From positions 34,409,390 to 34,473,389 of the forward strand of contig JAVMKO010000003.1 of the NCBI GenBank assembly GCA_032164245.1: DNA of 64,000 nucleotides. Reading direction: 5' to 3'. Within the stretch, counting starts at the first letter, position 1. Every line of letters begins with the position of its first letter. This document shows, piece after piece, positions 1 to 10,985 of the stretch. The DNA is from Sternotherus odoratus (taxonomy: Eukaryota; Chordata; Testudines; Kinosternidae). The notes beneath the pieces are model-generated. The model searched no databases. It was not told the origin of the DNA and saw only the letters and a list, made by a program, of their open reading frames with translations. The position numbers and the translations under genes are program-made.

Positions 1-2164
1 CAGAGTCCAGTTTCAAGGTTCAGCCAGTGAGATCAGTAGTCTGTGAAGATTCCTCCTGACCGATGCTGCTACTTCCTACATGTAGGAGGACAGAGAGGCT
101 AATGGGCATGATGTTTAAGATAGGTACTGTAATTAATTTGTACTGACATGAGAAATCCCATTGTCTGGATCCAATGACATAAGGAAACATCACTCCTGCA
201 AGTAGGAGTTTGCAGAGCTCTTTCTAAGACTGTAAACTCCTCGAGGCAGAGACTGTGTCTTCCTCTGTATTTCGTGTGACAGAAGCACGGTGTCTGCACT
301 TATCAATGAGCCAGTAACCAAATAATTTCTTACACAGAAACCTGCAGAGTTACATACAATTTCACAGCATCATAAAACTGTCTTCTGTTGCTAGGGGCTG
401 TTTCTCCTACACAGCATTATCTGATATGGAATCTAATAAGGGCAGCACAACAATAAATATAAGAATAGTTCACATTGGCCCTCAGACTATAGGCAGAATC
501 TTCACTATACAATATGAGTAGAAGAAAAGCTACAATATTTTACAGAGACTTTACTAAGGTAGCCTAGATCATTATATTGTTGTAAAATTCCTACACAGCT
601 GGACATAGTGAAGTGGATGAGAGCTCAATTTTTTTTCTTTCTGTGGAGTTCACTGCCTCCTCCATGTGTGTAAATGAGATAAACACAGCTGTCTCTTCAC
701 TGCCTTTTCTGCATCTCTAAATGAGATAAATACCACAGTCAAAGACTGCTGTACACAGATGAACAGCTCAGGGTTTTTTTAAACTCAGGATTAGCAATTG
801 CACCGGATCATCTACAGAAGAAATGTGCCTGTTATCATATATTTTGTGCTCATAAAAGGCTTTTCCTAAAATAAATTCTTAAACACCATCAAAAGCCCCA
901 TAACACACACTATTTATGGCATCCCAGATAGGATTTTCTTAGACCCCCTCTATGACCAGAATACATATCAAGCCACAGAAAGTTTATAAGAAATAGTTTT
1001 GCTTCCTCATATTTAGAATGGAGAATGCATGGGTTACATACACATATCCATTTTTTTTAGATAGAGAACAACACAGATCACAAAGAGACGCATACACATG
1101 AGCAGCATCCCATTACTTCCAATACACTGGCAGACATGGACATGTTCGTATTCTGTTTTAGAATCCCCTTAGGACCCAAGCAATATTGCTTATATCACAA
1201 TAAAACTTAACCATGTATTTTATTCACAGTATTTTCAGAATTCTAGGACTGTCAAAAATAACTTTTTCTAATTCATCTTCATCAGTCGTGGCACCAATTT
1301 TACCAAAATGAAGTGTGTGGGCGGGGGGGGGGGGGGGGGGGGGGGAAGGGGACAAAACAAAAACCCCATACCCTTTTTGAAAGTATCTAGTAGATTCAGA
1401 TATTTAGACAATGATTTAAGATACTTAAAAATATCCCTTTCCTGAACCTGGAACATTAAATCACAGGCCAGAAAGTTGCATTGATTAATTCTGAGATGAT
1501 GACCAGATAATTGCCATAGTAGCATTCTTAGGAATGTAATATAATCTACAGAGAACTGTAGCTATTGCAGAATTATAAACCATCAAATGTTACAGCCAAC
1601 TACATGCTAGAAGAAGTAGCAGCAGCAACATATCTGTAAGAGAATAAGACCTCTGGCTGGAGTGTATTTAATAGGTAATATGGTTGGCAAGTGCTAAAAG
1701 GACCCTCACCTGCTAGTATTTCAAACCTTAGCATTGCTCTCAAAATAAAGTAATCTGGAAAACATCGATCTATGCATGGCTAGTGATCAAGCCCTTTCTG
1801 TGTCTGCGTCTCCTCAGTCCACTCCTCTCCTTTTACTTCTGTCTCTACCATCAGAAGCACTGGTCCCATTGGTTCCTTGCCTATCCAAACCCTATTCCTT
1901 CTTTGGCAAGAGTGCAAGTTGGATCAGAGTAACACCATGCCAAATGTTATGGTTCAGGGCTCACTGAACCTTTGACCCCATCCCTATTCTCTCTGATGGG
2001 AACCCCCTCAGTTGTTAGGCCTCCTGTCTTCACCTGTCCTGGAATCCTGAAATTCTCCCGCACTTAGGCCAACTGTATTTGCTCAGTATGTCCAACTAGA
2101 TTCAATTGCCCTGGAAGACTTACCTTCAGGAGTTTTTGATCAGTTGGTGAATAGAATGGCCTGA
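1..2164. other. AT-rich non-coding DNA, no gene recognised
   Basis: I read both strands and see no exon, RNA gene or repeat that I can name, apart from the homopolymer G run listed separately. The short open frames have no recognisable domain and are what chance gives in AT-rich DNA. Old, decayed repeats may be present below my recognition. Confidence 0.5.
1323..1345. repeat. Poly-G tract
   Basis: An uninterrupted run of about 23 G, followed by AA and four more G. It is a simple repeat likely to vary in length, and it is also the sort of run that causes sequencing length errors. Confidence 0.9.
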
Positions 2165-2340
2165 AACAGCTTTTTCAAAACAAAGTTACCAGTATAGCTG
2201 TAGCGGCAGAGTATATGCTGACATAAAGAGTTTCTCTGCCAGAATAGTAATATCTCCTCCTTGAATGACATTAGCTATGCTGAGGGAAATACATTTCTGT
2301 CAGCATAGATGCTGTCACAGTTTCAAGGTAACTGCACTTG
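2165..2340. mobile_element. Short non-autonomous DNA element (MITE-like), copy 1
   Basis: The segment has the motifs 'agtatagctgtag', 'ctctgccag' and 'tagctatgctg...cagcatag', which form imperfect inverted ends. Related wording recurs at about 4110-4245 and 10735-10985. I remember a short turtle family with 'ttataccagcaaaa' / 'ttgccagtatagctg' arms that this resembles. It has no coding capacity. The copy is diverged, so the ends are approximate. Confidence 0.4.
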
Positions 2341-2479
2341 TGAGAATTACTACTCTGGAATGTCAATTCCGATCTCAGGTCTCTGAATTCCACCTTACCA
2401 TGGGCAGGGACCCATGGCCCTCCTCAATCCATATCAGGAGTTTTGGCTACAGTCTTCTGCAGTGACTGAAATTCTCCAC

Positions 2480-3960
2480 AACAAGCTAGTCTGCCTAAAG
2501 GCCAACACCCCTGTTTTTCTTTCTTTCTGAGAACAAAGAGATTTATCAGTGACCAACCAATTCTTTCTCAGCAGAGTACATTTATTCAGGAATATGAGAA
2601 ATACAGAGAAACCATTTCAAAGACATTAACAGATTTAAACATACACTATACATACCAGAAATCACTTGAGTCATTTAACCTCAGTCTTTATACCCCCAAG
2701 TTCTCCTTCTGTCTCTTGTCTCTCCTGGCCACTGCATCTCACAGCTTCCATTGGCCAGGAACGGCAAACTGTGGCCACTGGGAGCCGCGGGCAGCCATGC
2801 AAATGTAAACAAACTGTCTTGTGGCCCACTAGCAGATTATCTTGACAGGCCGCATGCGACCTATGGGCTGCAGGTTGCAAACCACTGTCTGGAACTGTTT
2901 ACAACCTCATGGACTGCAACAATCTCCCCTCACATTTTCTTTAGCTCCTGTAGGAGCTCTGGTTACTCTTCCCATGAAGCTGAATACAATCTGTGGTGCT
3001 CCCCAGGGGCTCCCAAAGTTGTGAGGCACCTCAATGTCATCAGCCCTTAGTGGATCATCTCCCTGACTCCACCAGCCCCAAGCAATGCAAGCATTGCCTT
3101 CCAGACTCTACTAGTATTATTCTCTCTGTACATGTTATTGACGGGCACACACCAACCCGTGACGTCTCTGAACATCCCTCTGAAGTGCCCAGCCCCCGTT
3201 CTACTGAACACTCTCAAAACGCACAAGTCCTCTGTTCCTAAAGGAATAGTACATATCAGCATATGATTCAACTCAGGATCACCACAAATCTGCTTAACGC
3301 AGATCCATTTATATTGAATACAACAATACATTTATGATAGTAAGAAAGAATATTAGAAACAAAGGGTTACATATAAAACAAAATCATAGCCCTTGCCAGA
3401 GGTCTAAACTTAACTCACAAGATACTTTCTTGTTTCCTATAGGAAAGCTTACTCCCATTTCTTTTTTCTGCATTTTCAGTCAAGATAGCAGAGATCCTGC
3501 TTCCATAAGTTCAAGCCCACTAATAGCTTGTCCTCGCAGACTGAAGGATGCCAGGGTGTATCTCTGCATACACCCCTCCCCCAAATATTCTAGACTAGAC
3601 CTTTGATTTTCACCTGAAAGCAGGGTCCCCACACTGTTTATATCTTCCTGATAATTTTCCTTTGAAGTCTAAACATGCTTTTCATTAGCTTTTAACTCAG
3701 TATGTTAATAGACTTCTATTGTGAGACCCACAATACACGGAGGTCCACCAGGGAAATAAGTGTCTCCTATCCCTTGTCCGGGCAAGTTTGTCTCAAAGCA
3801 TGCTGCCTTTGAATGGTCTGCCTTTAACTGAAAGGCCTAAAGCATATAATTTTCAGCATACATACATCACTTCTCAGATATTTTCTGTATATATATTTTG
3901 CAATGATTTTGGTGACCAGTATGACAGGCTTTCATTAGAGACATTCTTTTGATGAACCCA
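2480..3960 (-). mobile_element. LTR-like retroelement fragment, minus strand (approximate ends)
   Basis: Read on the minus strand the block resembles the LTRs of turtle retroelements: long, non-coding, with a polyadenylation signal AATAAA (plus-strand tttatt at 2581-2586) near the 3' end of the transcript and a moderately C-rich middle. I found no TG...CA ends with a clean target duplication, so the borders are estimates. A hAT-like MITE has been inserted at 2747-2887. The small open frames in this block show no retroviral domain that I recognise. It could instead be two or more unrelated repeats side by side. Confidence 0.4.
2747..2887 (-). mobile_element. hAT-like MITE fragment inside an LTR-like block
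   Basis: The minus strand begins CAGTGGTTTGCAACCTGCAG, the typical CAGTGGT... terminus of hAT non-autonomous elements, and runs into 'tgggccacaagacag', 'tttgtttaca' and 'ccattggcc' wording that I recognise from an abundant turtle MITE. It is GC-richer than its surroundings and holds CpGs (gccgcgggc, gccgcatgcgac). The far end is not a clear inverted copy of the start, so this is probably one arm. It has no coding capacity. Confidence 0.6.
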
Positions 3961-4109
3961 ACCCAGGGGATCCCTATACATTTATGTACTTTTGTGCCCT
4001 CTTCCAATTGGCATTGAGAGGTCCCTTGGTCCCACAATCTGTGACTCACAATAAAACATTCATAAATGTAACACAACATAGACTCAAAAGATACTGCATG
4101 GGGTTGCAA

Positions 4110-4245
4110 TATCTATCACAGTTGCATCCACCCAGAAGGCTTTGCCAGCATAGCTCTGTCTGCAAGGGGGTGTTGTTTATTCATACTCCTGATGAACATA
4201 GCTATACTGACAACACTTTGTGTAGACCTGTATAGACATGGCCTC
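4110..4245. mobile_element. MITE-like element, copy 2 of the 2.2-kb family
   Basis: It carries 'gctttgccagcatagctctgtctgcaag' wording (split here: gctttgccag, catagctctg) and an inverted partner 'catagctatactgac...tgtgtagac'. The shared phrases link it with 2165-2340 and 10735-10985. It is non-coding and diverged, with approximate ends. Confidence 0.45.
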
Positions 4246-4974
4246 ACTCAGTCATGTCCTAAAGTGGACCCCTAAATGTACAATAATGCCTAAGTGGGTC
4301 CTCAAAGTGAGGTGGAAGGGAGGATGTTAATGTTCTAACTCAATCCCTCCAAAATATTTTGGGTCATTGCACCAGTTTTTCAGCTATTTTCATCCCCTTC
4401 ATTTTTCAGATAGAGTGCATGAACTGTCTCCAAATATTTCAGCAGGCTATTTTGTGTAGGGTCACAATCATCATTCTCTTCTCTTGCTCTTCCATCTCTT
4501 TCTTTTCTCATTCTCATACAGTATAACTGAGCTTATAATTATAAATACTGACAGATTTCAGGCTTGTTTTTCATCTTAAGCATAATGGGCAAATGGCAGT
4601 GAATTTGTGAACTTTTCCAAGCAAGCCTAGAGGGGTTTGTGAACCAGCATTCAAATCTGATGAACAGCTTGCTATAGTGCTAAGAGGACCCTGGTGCTTT
4701 AATACCTTAAATTTCCACAATGCAAAATAGACGATGTACTATAAAAAGGTTAATGAAATCTCAGTCTTTAAGATGCATATCAGTTACTATAAATTCAACT
4801 TCTCGCAACATTTCTAACATGCATCATCAAATCAACAGTCAGAGCTCCACCTGTCAAAGTTCAGCATCAGCCCTCTACCCTTCCCCTTTAGAATTCTTCA
4901 TTTCATAGGCTGTATACAAAGAATCTTGGAGAATTTATCAGAAATATTGTTCTTAATATTTTGCACTTACAGAG
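4246..4974. other. Non-coding DNA, nothing recognised
   Basis: AT-rich sequence without an exon, RNA gene or repeat that I can name. The 62-codon frame at 4720-4908 has no recognisable motif. Confidence 0.5.
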
Positions 4975-5110
4975 AGCTTCCCATCCATAGATTTCAAAAT
5001 GCATTGCAAAGAGGGCAAGCTTTATTTATCCCCATTTCATTGATTAGAAAACTAAAATAGAACATAGTTAAGTGACTTCCCCAAGTTCAATGAGAGTGGA
5101 TATCAAGAAG
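4975..5110 (-). mobile_element. MIR-like SINE relic, minus strand
   Basis: The plus strand reads 'tttatccccatttcattga', 'gaaaact' and 'gttaagtgacttccccaag'. This is the reverse complement of the conserved MIR/CORE-SINE stretch 'cttgggcaagtcacttaac...cagtttcctcatctgtaaaatggggataa'. It is strongly diverged, as expected for a family that was active in early amniotes. The tRNA-derived head is not visible. Confidence 0.55.
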
Positions 5111-6006
5111 AAGCCATTTACGGTGGACAACAACAAGCTTATTGATCCTGCAACACCCAGTAACTATGTTACATATTCTTTAGCATTATCTACTGACACT
5201 TCATCAAGTCACTGTTTTACAGATAAACAGACATACATACAACATTCCTGTAACAGCTCAGTAAAGGTAAGAATAGAAACAATGTTATCTAATACTTCCT
5301 CCATGCTCAACCACCAAGATTACCTCCTACCCTGAAGGATGTTTTACGAGTAGATTTTTGTTACCATTGCAGAACAGACAAATGGCACTACTGAAGTATA
5401 AAGACCCATTTAAGATAAGTTTGGTGATCTCAATTCATTTTCTAGTGTACAGGAGCCTAATCTTGCAAAGCCTGTCTCTCTCTCCCTTCTGTCCCCCTTC
5501 CCTGAGGTCACACAATTTCAATTTTGTTCCATGGGAGAATTTTCAGGATTAATCTGTAGAGACCATCTTAAATTAAATTATTGTTTCAATAGAAATTTTC
5601 CTACCATCTCTAACTGCAATCATGTACTGAATGAGGAGATATAACAACAGCATGTTAATCTATCATGAGAAGCTAAAATATACTGGGAACCAACTTTATC
5701 AGGGAACCTTACTTGCAGTAAGTAAATAGTAGCAATTGCATCAGGAATGTGTTAATTCTTAGTATAGGGTCAAAGTGTAGGATTAAATTTTCACTTCAAA
5801 CAAAGTTATAAAAGACACCACAATGAAGAAACAGTCATTTCAGGGCACTTCATTACTGAACACCCAAGATGTGTAAAATTCTGCTTCTACACTCCTTACA
5901 AAATTCTCTAATTCATGACAGAGAAAAGTATTTTCCTTTATTATAATCATGCTAAAAACATCTTCATAAAAACATGCTTAATGAACTATACAGATGAAAT
6001 ACAGCA
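5111..6006. other. Non-coding DNA, nothing recognised
   Basis: AT-rich stretch up to the CR1 tail. No domain-bearing frame or recognisable repeat. Confidence 0.5.
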
Positions 6007-6922
6007 TCACAGAATCATAGAATCATAGAATATTAGGATTGGAAGGGACCTCTGGAGGTCATCTAGTCCAACCCCCTGCTTAAAGCAGGACCAATCCCCA
6101 ACTAAATCATCCCAGCCAGGGCTTTGTCAAGCCTGACCTTAAAAAACCTCTAAGGAAGGTGATTCTACCACCTCCCTAGGTAACCCATTCCAGTGCTTCA
6201 CCACCCTCCTAGTGAAAGAGTTTTTTTTCTAATATCCAAAGGAAACCTTCCCAACTGCAACTTGAGATCATTACTCCTTGTTCTGTCATCTGCTACCACT
6301 GAGAACAGTCGAGATCCATCCTCTTTAGAACCTCCTTTCAGGTAGTTGAAAGCAGCTATCAAATCTCCCCTCAGTCTTCTCTTCTGTAGACTAAACAATC
6401 CCAGTTCTCTCAACCTCTCCTCATAAGTCATGTGCTCCAGGCCCCTAATTATTTTTGTTGCCCTCCTCTGGACTCTTTCCAATTTTTCAACAACCTTCTT
6501 ATAGTGTGGACCCCAAAACTGGACATAGTACTCCAGATGAGGCCTCACCAATGTCGAACAGAGGGGAACAATCACGTCCCTCGATCCGCTGGCAATGCCC
6601 CTACTTATACAGCCCAAAATGCCATTAGCCTGCTTGGCAAAAAGTGCATACTGTTGACTCATATCCAGCTTCTGATCCATTGTAATCCCTAGGTCCTTTT
6701 CTGCAGAACTACTGCCTAGCCACTCGGTACCTAGTCGGTAGCAGTGTATGGGATTATTCCATCCGAAGTGCAGGACTCTGCACTTCTCCTTGTTGAACCT
6801 CATCAAATTTCTTTTGGCCCAGACCTCTAATTTGTCTAGCTCCCTCTGTATCCTATCCCTACCCTCCAGTGTATCTACCACTCCTCCCAGTTTAGTGTCA
6901 TCTGCAAACTTGCTGAGGGTGC
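6007..6922 (-). mobile_element. CR1 LINE, 5'-truncated, minus strand
   Basis: The 3' end lies at about 6007: the minus strand finishes ...attctatgattctatgattctgtgat, the ATTCTATG-type repeat that closes CR1 elements. From there the element runs to about 6922, where similarity to the CR1 at 35-37.6 kb stops ('gcaccctcagcaagtttgc'), so the insertion is truncated inside the reverse transcriptase domain. The 3' UTR is the standard 'ggaagggacctctggaggtc / atctagtccaacccc' block. An open frame of about 240 codons survives, which makes this a fairly young copy. Confidence 0.95.
6198..6922 (-). pseudogene. CR1 ORF2 fragment, C-terminal part of reverse transcriptase
   Basis: The frame encodes the last part of the CR1 reverse transcriptase and its thumb/C-terminal region. 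It opens with [10 protein letters not shown] (FADDT at 6894-6908), the catalytic YXDD-equivalent motif of CR1, here with both aspartates intact. It continues with '[13 protein letters not shown]', 'EKDLGITMD', '[23 protein letters not shown]' in parts, and '[19 protein letters not shown]', all hallmark CR1 stretches, and ends near [10 protein letters not shown]. The N-terminal half of the polymerase and the endonuclease are missing because of 5' truncation, so the fragment cannot be functional. The methionine at 6932 lies outside the element and is not a natural start. Confidence 0.93.
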
Positions 6923-7003
6923 ATATCAGCATATCTTCACAGTAGTAGGAAAAGTTCTGTAAACATTATGTATTTCCAGTGTATATTCAGAAGAAAATAC
7001 ATA

Positions 7004-7780
7004 CCGTATTTTCCGGCGTATAAGACGCATTTTTAACCCCGGAAAATCTTAAAATTCGGGATGCGTCTTATACGCCGGATATAAGAAATTCTGAGCCGGT
7101 CTGCAGTCGCCGCATATGGTGGGGGGAGCTCAAAAATGGCCGCCGCCGCATCCACCAATAGCAGGCGGCGTTGTGGTTGTCAAGCGAGTTGCTACAACGG
7201 AGGAGAGGGGCAGGGACACCGGGCCGCGGGGTCATGTGTACAGCCCCCAGCAGAGCCGGGAGGGGCGGGTCGGGCACGGAGCACTACATGCGGGTAAGTC
7301 ACGGTCCGGAGCACGCCGCAAGGGGGCGGGATCCCCCCTATTCGGGGCGCGGGGCCGAATGGTTTGTAGGTCCCGAGGGTGCGGGGGAGGCAGGTCGCGG
7401 GGACAACTTGGTCCGCTCTGGTGGGCCTAGAAGCGGCCCCACAGTGACCGGGCCCAGCCGGGGAGCGGCCGAATGTACCCGGGCAGTTACCCGGGCAGCT
7501 CCGTGGCGCTTGCGACGGGGCTCGCCCTGGATCCCAGTCTCCCCCATGCCTCTGAAAACCCCTCCGAGCTAGACATACTGGAAGGCGGCAGAGAGCTGGA
7601 GAGGAGCTGGTGCCATGGTAAAGGGGGCGGGTGGAGAGAAAATCCTGCTCCTCACCCCTTCCGCGGTTCAGCAGCCAGCGAGCCGCAGATTTGGTTCAGA
7701 ATCTTTTTTTTCTAGATTTTCCTCCTTTAAAATTAGGTGCGTCTTATATGCCGGAGCGTCTTATATGGCGAAAAATACGG
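7004..7780. mobile_element. 777-bp terminal-inverted-repeat DNA element with subterminal motif repeats
   Basis: The ends are inverted: left CCGTATTTTCCGGCGTATAA, right (reverse complement) CCGTATTTTTCGCCATATAA, both continuing GACGC. The direct flanks TACATA (6998-7003 and 7781-7786) match perfectly, a probable 6-bp target duplication; a TA duplication with longer ends is an alternative. The left arm carries a perfect 18-bp hairpin, ccggcgtataagacgcat at 7013-7030 against its complement at 7061-7078. The right arm has two direct copies of GCGTCTTATATG(C/G)C. Thus the GCGTCTTATA motif occurs four times, twice at each end, as for transposase-binding sites. There is no transposase frame, so this is a non-autonomous copy. 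I have seen similar termini in other vertebrate genomes but cannot assign a superfamily. Confidence 0.8.
7100..7690. other. CpG-rich core of the 7.0-7.8 kb element
   Basis: This core is very GC- and CpG-rich (for example gccgccgccgcatcc, gcaggcggcg, cgggccgcgggg) in an otherwise AT-rich window. Overlapping open frames of 100-133 codons run on both strands, as expected when stop codons are scarce in GC-rich DNA, and none shows a domain. The core may be captured promoter-like or exon-like DNA; that is inference. A 'cgggtaagt' string at about 7289-7297 resembles a splice donor but has no supporting partner. Confidence 0.6.
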
Positions 7781-7786
7781 TACATA

Positions 7787-9277
7787 TAGGTTTTTGTGAG
7801 AACAGATAAAAATATTAATACCCCCCAACACACACATATTTGATAGTTCATATTTATTAATATGACACTTCAATAATGGCCTGGTGAATAATGCATATCT
7901 TGAAATGCTCTCTTTCCAGGGGGATATTTAAATGAGGATGAAATTAAAGAGCCCCTAAGAGCCTGTATACTGCTTTTAAATTATAGGCAGCTCTATTCAA
8001 ACCTCAGATATAAACACAAGATGGCATATGTAGAATATAACCATCAAAAAGGAAATCCATAAGGGTCATTACTATTATGAAGGCCTAATACATTCATAAA
8101 TACAAACATTATCAGTGACACCAAGTAAAAGGCCAAAAAACACAAGTACTTGTCTGAAATATACTCAGAGAGTGGGAAAGCACTCCTAGTAGCTGCTCAT
8201 TACAATGAGCCTTTAAATCATAAAGAATGTTCCAGTGCCCTTCCCTCAGGGACCAAACTATCTATCTGTTAATGGACAGATTCTGCTTCACATTTAGGTA
8301 AATCCTGGCCCCCTGTGACATCAATCGCAAAATTCCTTTTGACTTCAATGAGTCAGAATTTCACAATTTGGATCATTCCTTCTTGACAGGGTTCAATTGT
8401 TCATTGATTTCATTGCCAATCCTTAGCATTCAAAAATCATAAATCAGTCCCTTTCAAACCCATGAAATAGCCTTAAAAAAAACAAACAAGATTTTAAATA
8501 AAAAATAATCTGCTACCAAATACTGCACATTTCACAGGAGACCTAATTATACAACTTAACTTGTCAAAGCTACAAGAATAGGGAGAAGAGGGCTCCAGAA
8601 AGAGAAGAGCACAAAAGGAGAAGTTAAAGAAAAACCATAAAACACCTAGTGTATCTATAACCATTTATTATCAAGCACAGAAGATAACAAAAAAAAAAAG
8701 GCAACAATTACCAATTGCTTGAAACTAAAAAGTAAACCAATAGTTTGTTCTTGAGGGGGTGGGTCAGGGAGACACAGTATCCATGCTGGGGACTTTATTG
8801 ATATCTATTAGGATGATGATGATGATGATGGATGATGATGATGATGGCAGAAATAGACATCCTATTTTTGCTATACCCCAAAGTAGTAACTGCTTTGTAA
8901 GGAGATGGAAACAGAGCACACACTGCACAAACATAGTTTCTCTATAACTGGCACATCAAGAATAGGTTTGTGTGTTATCCCATAATTTGTAAACTGAAAA
9001 GATTTGCCACGGCAAACACCAGACTATTGGTAAACAGAGCTTGGTGCATTGAGTGAGATGTATATTGTAGTGAATACTTTCCCAGGACCACAAAGTTCCT
9101 TCCCCCTTTTAATTAATAAACAAACATTTAGTTCCCTTCCCCTTATTAAATAAACAGCGAACAGGAGAGAAATGTAACTGCTCCCACAAACTGTGAATTG
9201 CTGCACCAAAGAACACAACAAACAATCCAATAGAACTTCATACTTCATGTTCATGTACTTGGAGTTTGAATTTATCA
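7787..9277. other. AT-rich non-coding DNA
   Basis: No gene or nameable repeat except the GAT microsatellite. A piece near 8280-8360 ('aaatcctggcccc...tgacttcaatgag') recalls short turtle MITEs but is too decayed to call. Confidence 0.45.
8812..8847. repeat. (GAT)n microsatellite
   Basis: About twelve GAT units with one extra G in the middle. Simple repeat. Confidence 0.95.
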
Positions 9278-9460
9278 AAAGGGTGAGGGTGGGATAAGGA
9301 GCTGAAGAAGTTGGGGGAGGGTCTGGCTGAGGTAGGACAGGGCAACAAGGGGAAAGACATTAGCAAGACAGGGGTAGGAGGAAGGCAGGAGACTTGAGGA
9401 GTGGGGCAAGCAGAAGTATGGGGAGAGGGAAGAAGTAGGAGATGATAGGGAGGAGAGATA
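9278..9460. repeat. Purine-rich low-complexity tract
   Basis: About 180 bases of nearly uninterrupted G/A-rich sequence on the plus strand (gggtgagggtgggataagg..., gggagagggaagaagtagg...). The complementary minus strand is open (9238-9522) only because it is rich in C/T codons (Pro, Ser, Leu). No domain is present. Such tracts can form triplex DNA. Confidence 0.75.
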
Positions 9461-10734
9461 TCACCCTCCATACAGTCCATGTTGGTCTTCTCCTCTGCTC
9501 TGTTAGTCCATAGGGGGTACAATTACATCACTCAGCTTCTGTGCAGCTTTCCATTATACCTTGCAGTGAGGAACGCCATCTCTCACTTCCAGAACGTGGG
9601 GTATCAAGCTGCTAGGTTTTGAGGACGTCCCAGAAATAAGACATCAGAGCTCAAGGTACCAGCTCCTCCATGCTGTACAGCATCCCTTAGAGCCCTGGCT
9701 TGCCACTTCTTAACCAAATACAGAAACCTGGGGCCAAAGTCATGTGTCTGCAGTCAGTCCCCTAATGGAGATGTCTATTTAAATTCTCATGCTTGCTAAC
9801 AAGGTTTTAATACAACTTTATTCTTCAGACTATAGTCTTCATGTAAAGACTTCTGATAATTACTTCTAATTGCAGTATTTTTAAACAATGTTCATTCATT
9901 AGTATGAAGATTTTAGCATTTAATTTCCTCAGGCAACAAGTTTAAGGGGGTTGGCTTAGGTTTTGCTTTAAAATAGAATATGCCAGTATAAACGGGGACA
10001 CACAGTGTTTTTACTTTAGCAACTCACGTAAGACTTGTCCCATTTCTAGTCTTCAGATTCATATTTCAATCAAAATGACAACATTGATCAAATAATTTAG
10101 TATAAATCTTCAAAAAAAATCAATAGGATTTCCAAGGTTACCTATAAAATGCTAATTAACTGACACTGTGATAAATAGTTGAAAGTGTATAATTTTGTTT
10201 GCAGTCAAATCAATATATTTTAGGCCATTACACAGCTTAAGTGCTCTCAGTATAATTAGAGCTAAATTACCTGTAAATTAATGCATGTAGCTCATGAATA
10301 TGAAATAATTTGGTGAAAAATGTTAAGGTAGTTAATTCTTTAATTTAATGTGAACAAAGAATTAATCGGAAATGGCAAACCAAATCTACACATCTAACAG
10401 TCAAATTCAATAGTTAGGTACATGCACATGGACATCAATAACCTTAATGAGTAAACAAAATTTTGAGAGAAAATATGTTTATATCTGTTTCTCACACTAA
10501 GAATAATTGACCTCTGATTAGTATAGGACCAAATTCCTCTTTCTGATGTTTAACCCAGTACATACAAGATCAGAAGTCCTATTTAGTCCTATAACTTTTA
10601 TAGCAAATCCATCATCTTGTATTATACTGGGAAAGGATTATAGAGATGCATACTGTACAATATGTATTCAAATTCTGTGTGCAAAATATGTATTTTTAAA
10701 CTTCCCCATGGAAAAAATACTGGACTTAAACCCT
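9461..10734. other. AT-rich non-coding DNA; possible conserved element around 10.2-10.5 kb
   Basis: No exon or known repeat. The part at about 10195-10480 is rich in homeodomain-like cores (attaatg, taattagag, gttaattc, gaattaatc) and free of recognisable repeats, so it is a candidate conserved non-coding element. That is only a composition-based guess. Confidence 0.35.
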
Positions 10735-10985
10735 TTGATGAAAATCACACTCCTAGCTCACATAGTTATGCCACCAAAGCCCCAGAATACACTGGCAAAA
10801 GGTATTCTTCTGCTTAAACCACCTCCCTGAGCCATATTAGCTATCCTGACAAGAGCACTCTTCCGTTGATATAGCTGTGTTTTGACTATGGTTTTTCCAG
10901 CATAGTTATGTCAGCTAAAGCATGTGATTTTTTTTTAAACTCCCTGCCAATATAGATATACCAGCAAAACTTGTGCAACATAAAA
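10735..10985. mobile_element. MITE-like element, copy 3 of the 2.2-kb family
   Basis: The left half has 'catagttatgccaccaaagc' and 'cactggcaaaagg'; the right half has 'gatatagctgtgttttgac', 'catagttatgtcagc' and 'atataccagcaaaac'. These form imperfect inverted arms, as in the 2.2- and 4.1-kb copies. This is the most complete of the three. It is non-coding. Confidence 0.55.

Noticed and set aside
7171..7572. 133-codon frame in a CpG-rich block, as a possible exon
   Set aside because: It lies wholly inside a transposable element, overlaps other frames on both strands, and shows no domain.
9238..9522. 94-codon minus frame rich in Pro, Ser and Leu
   Set aside because: It is the complement of a purine-rich low-complexity tract.
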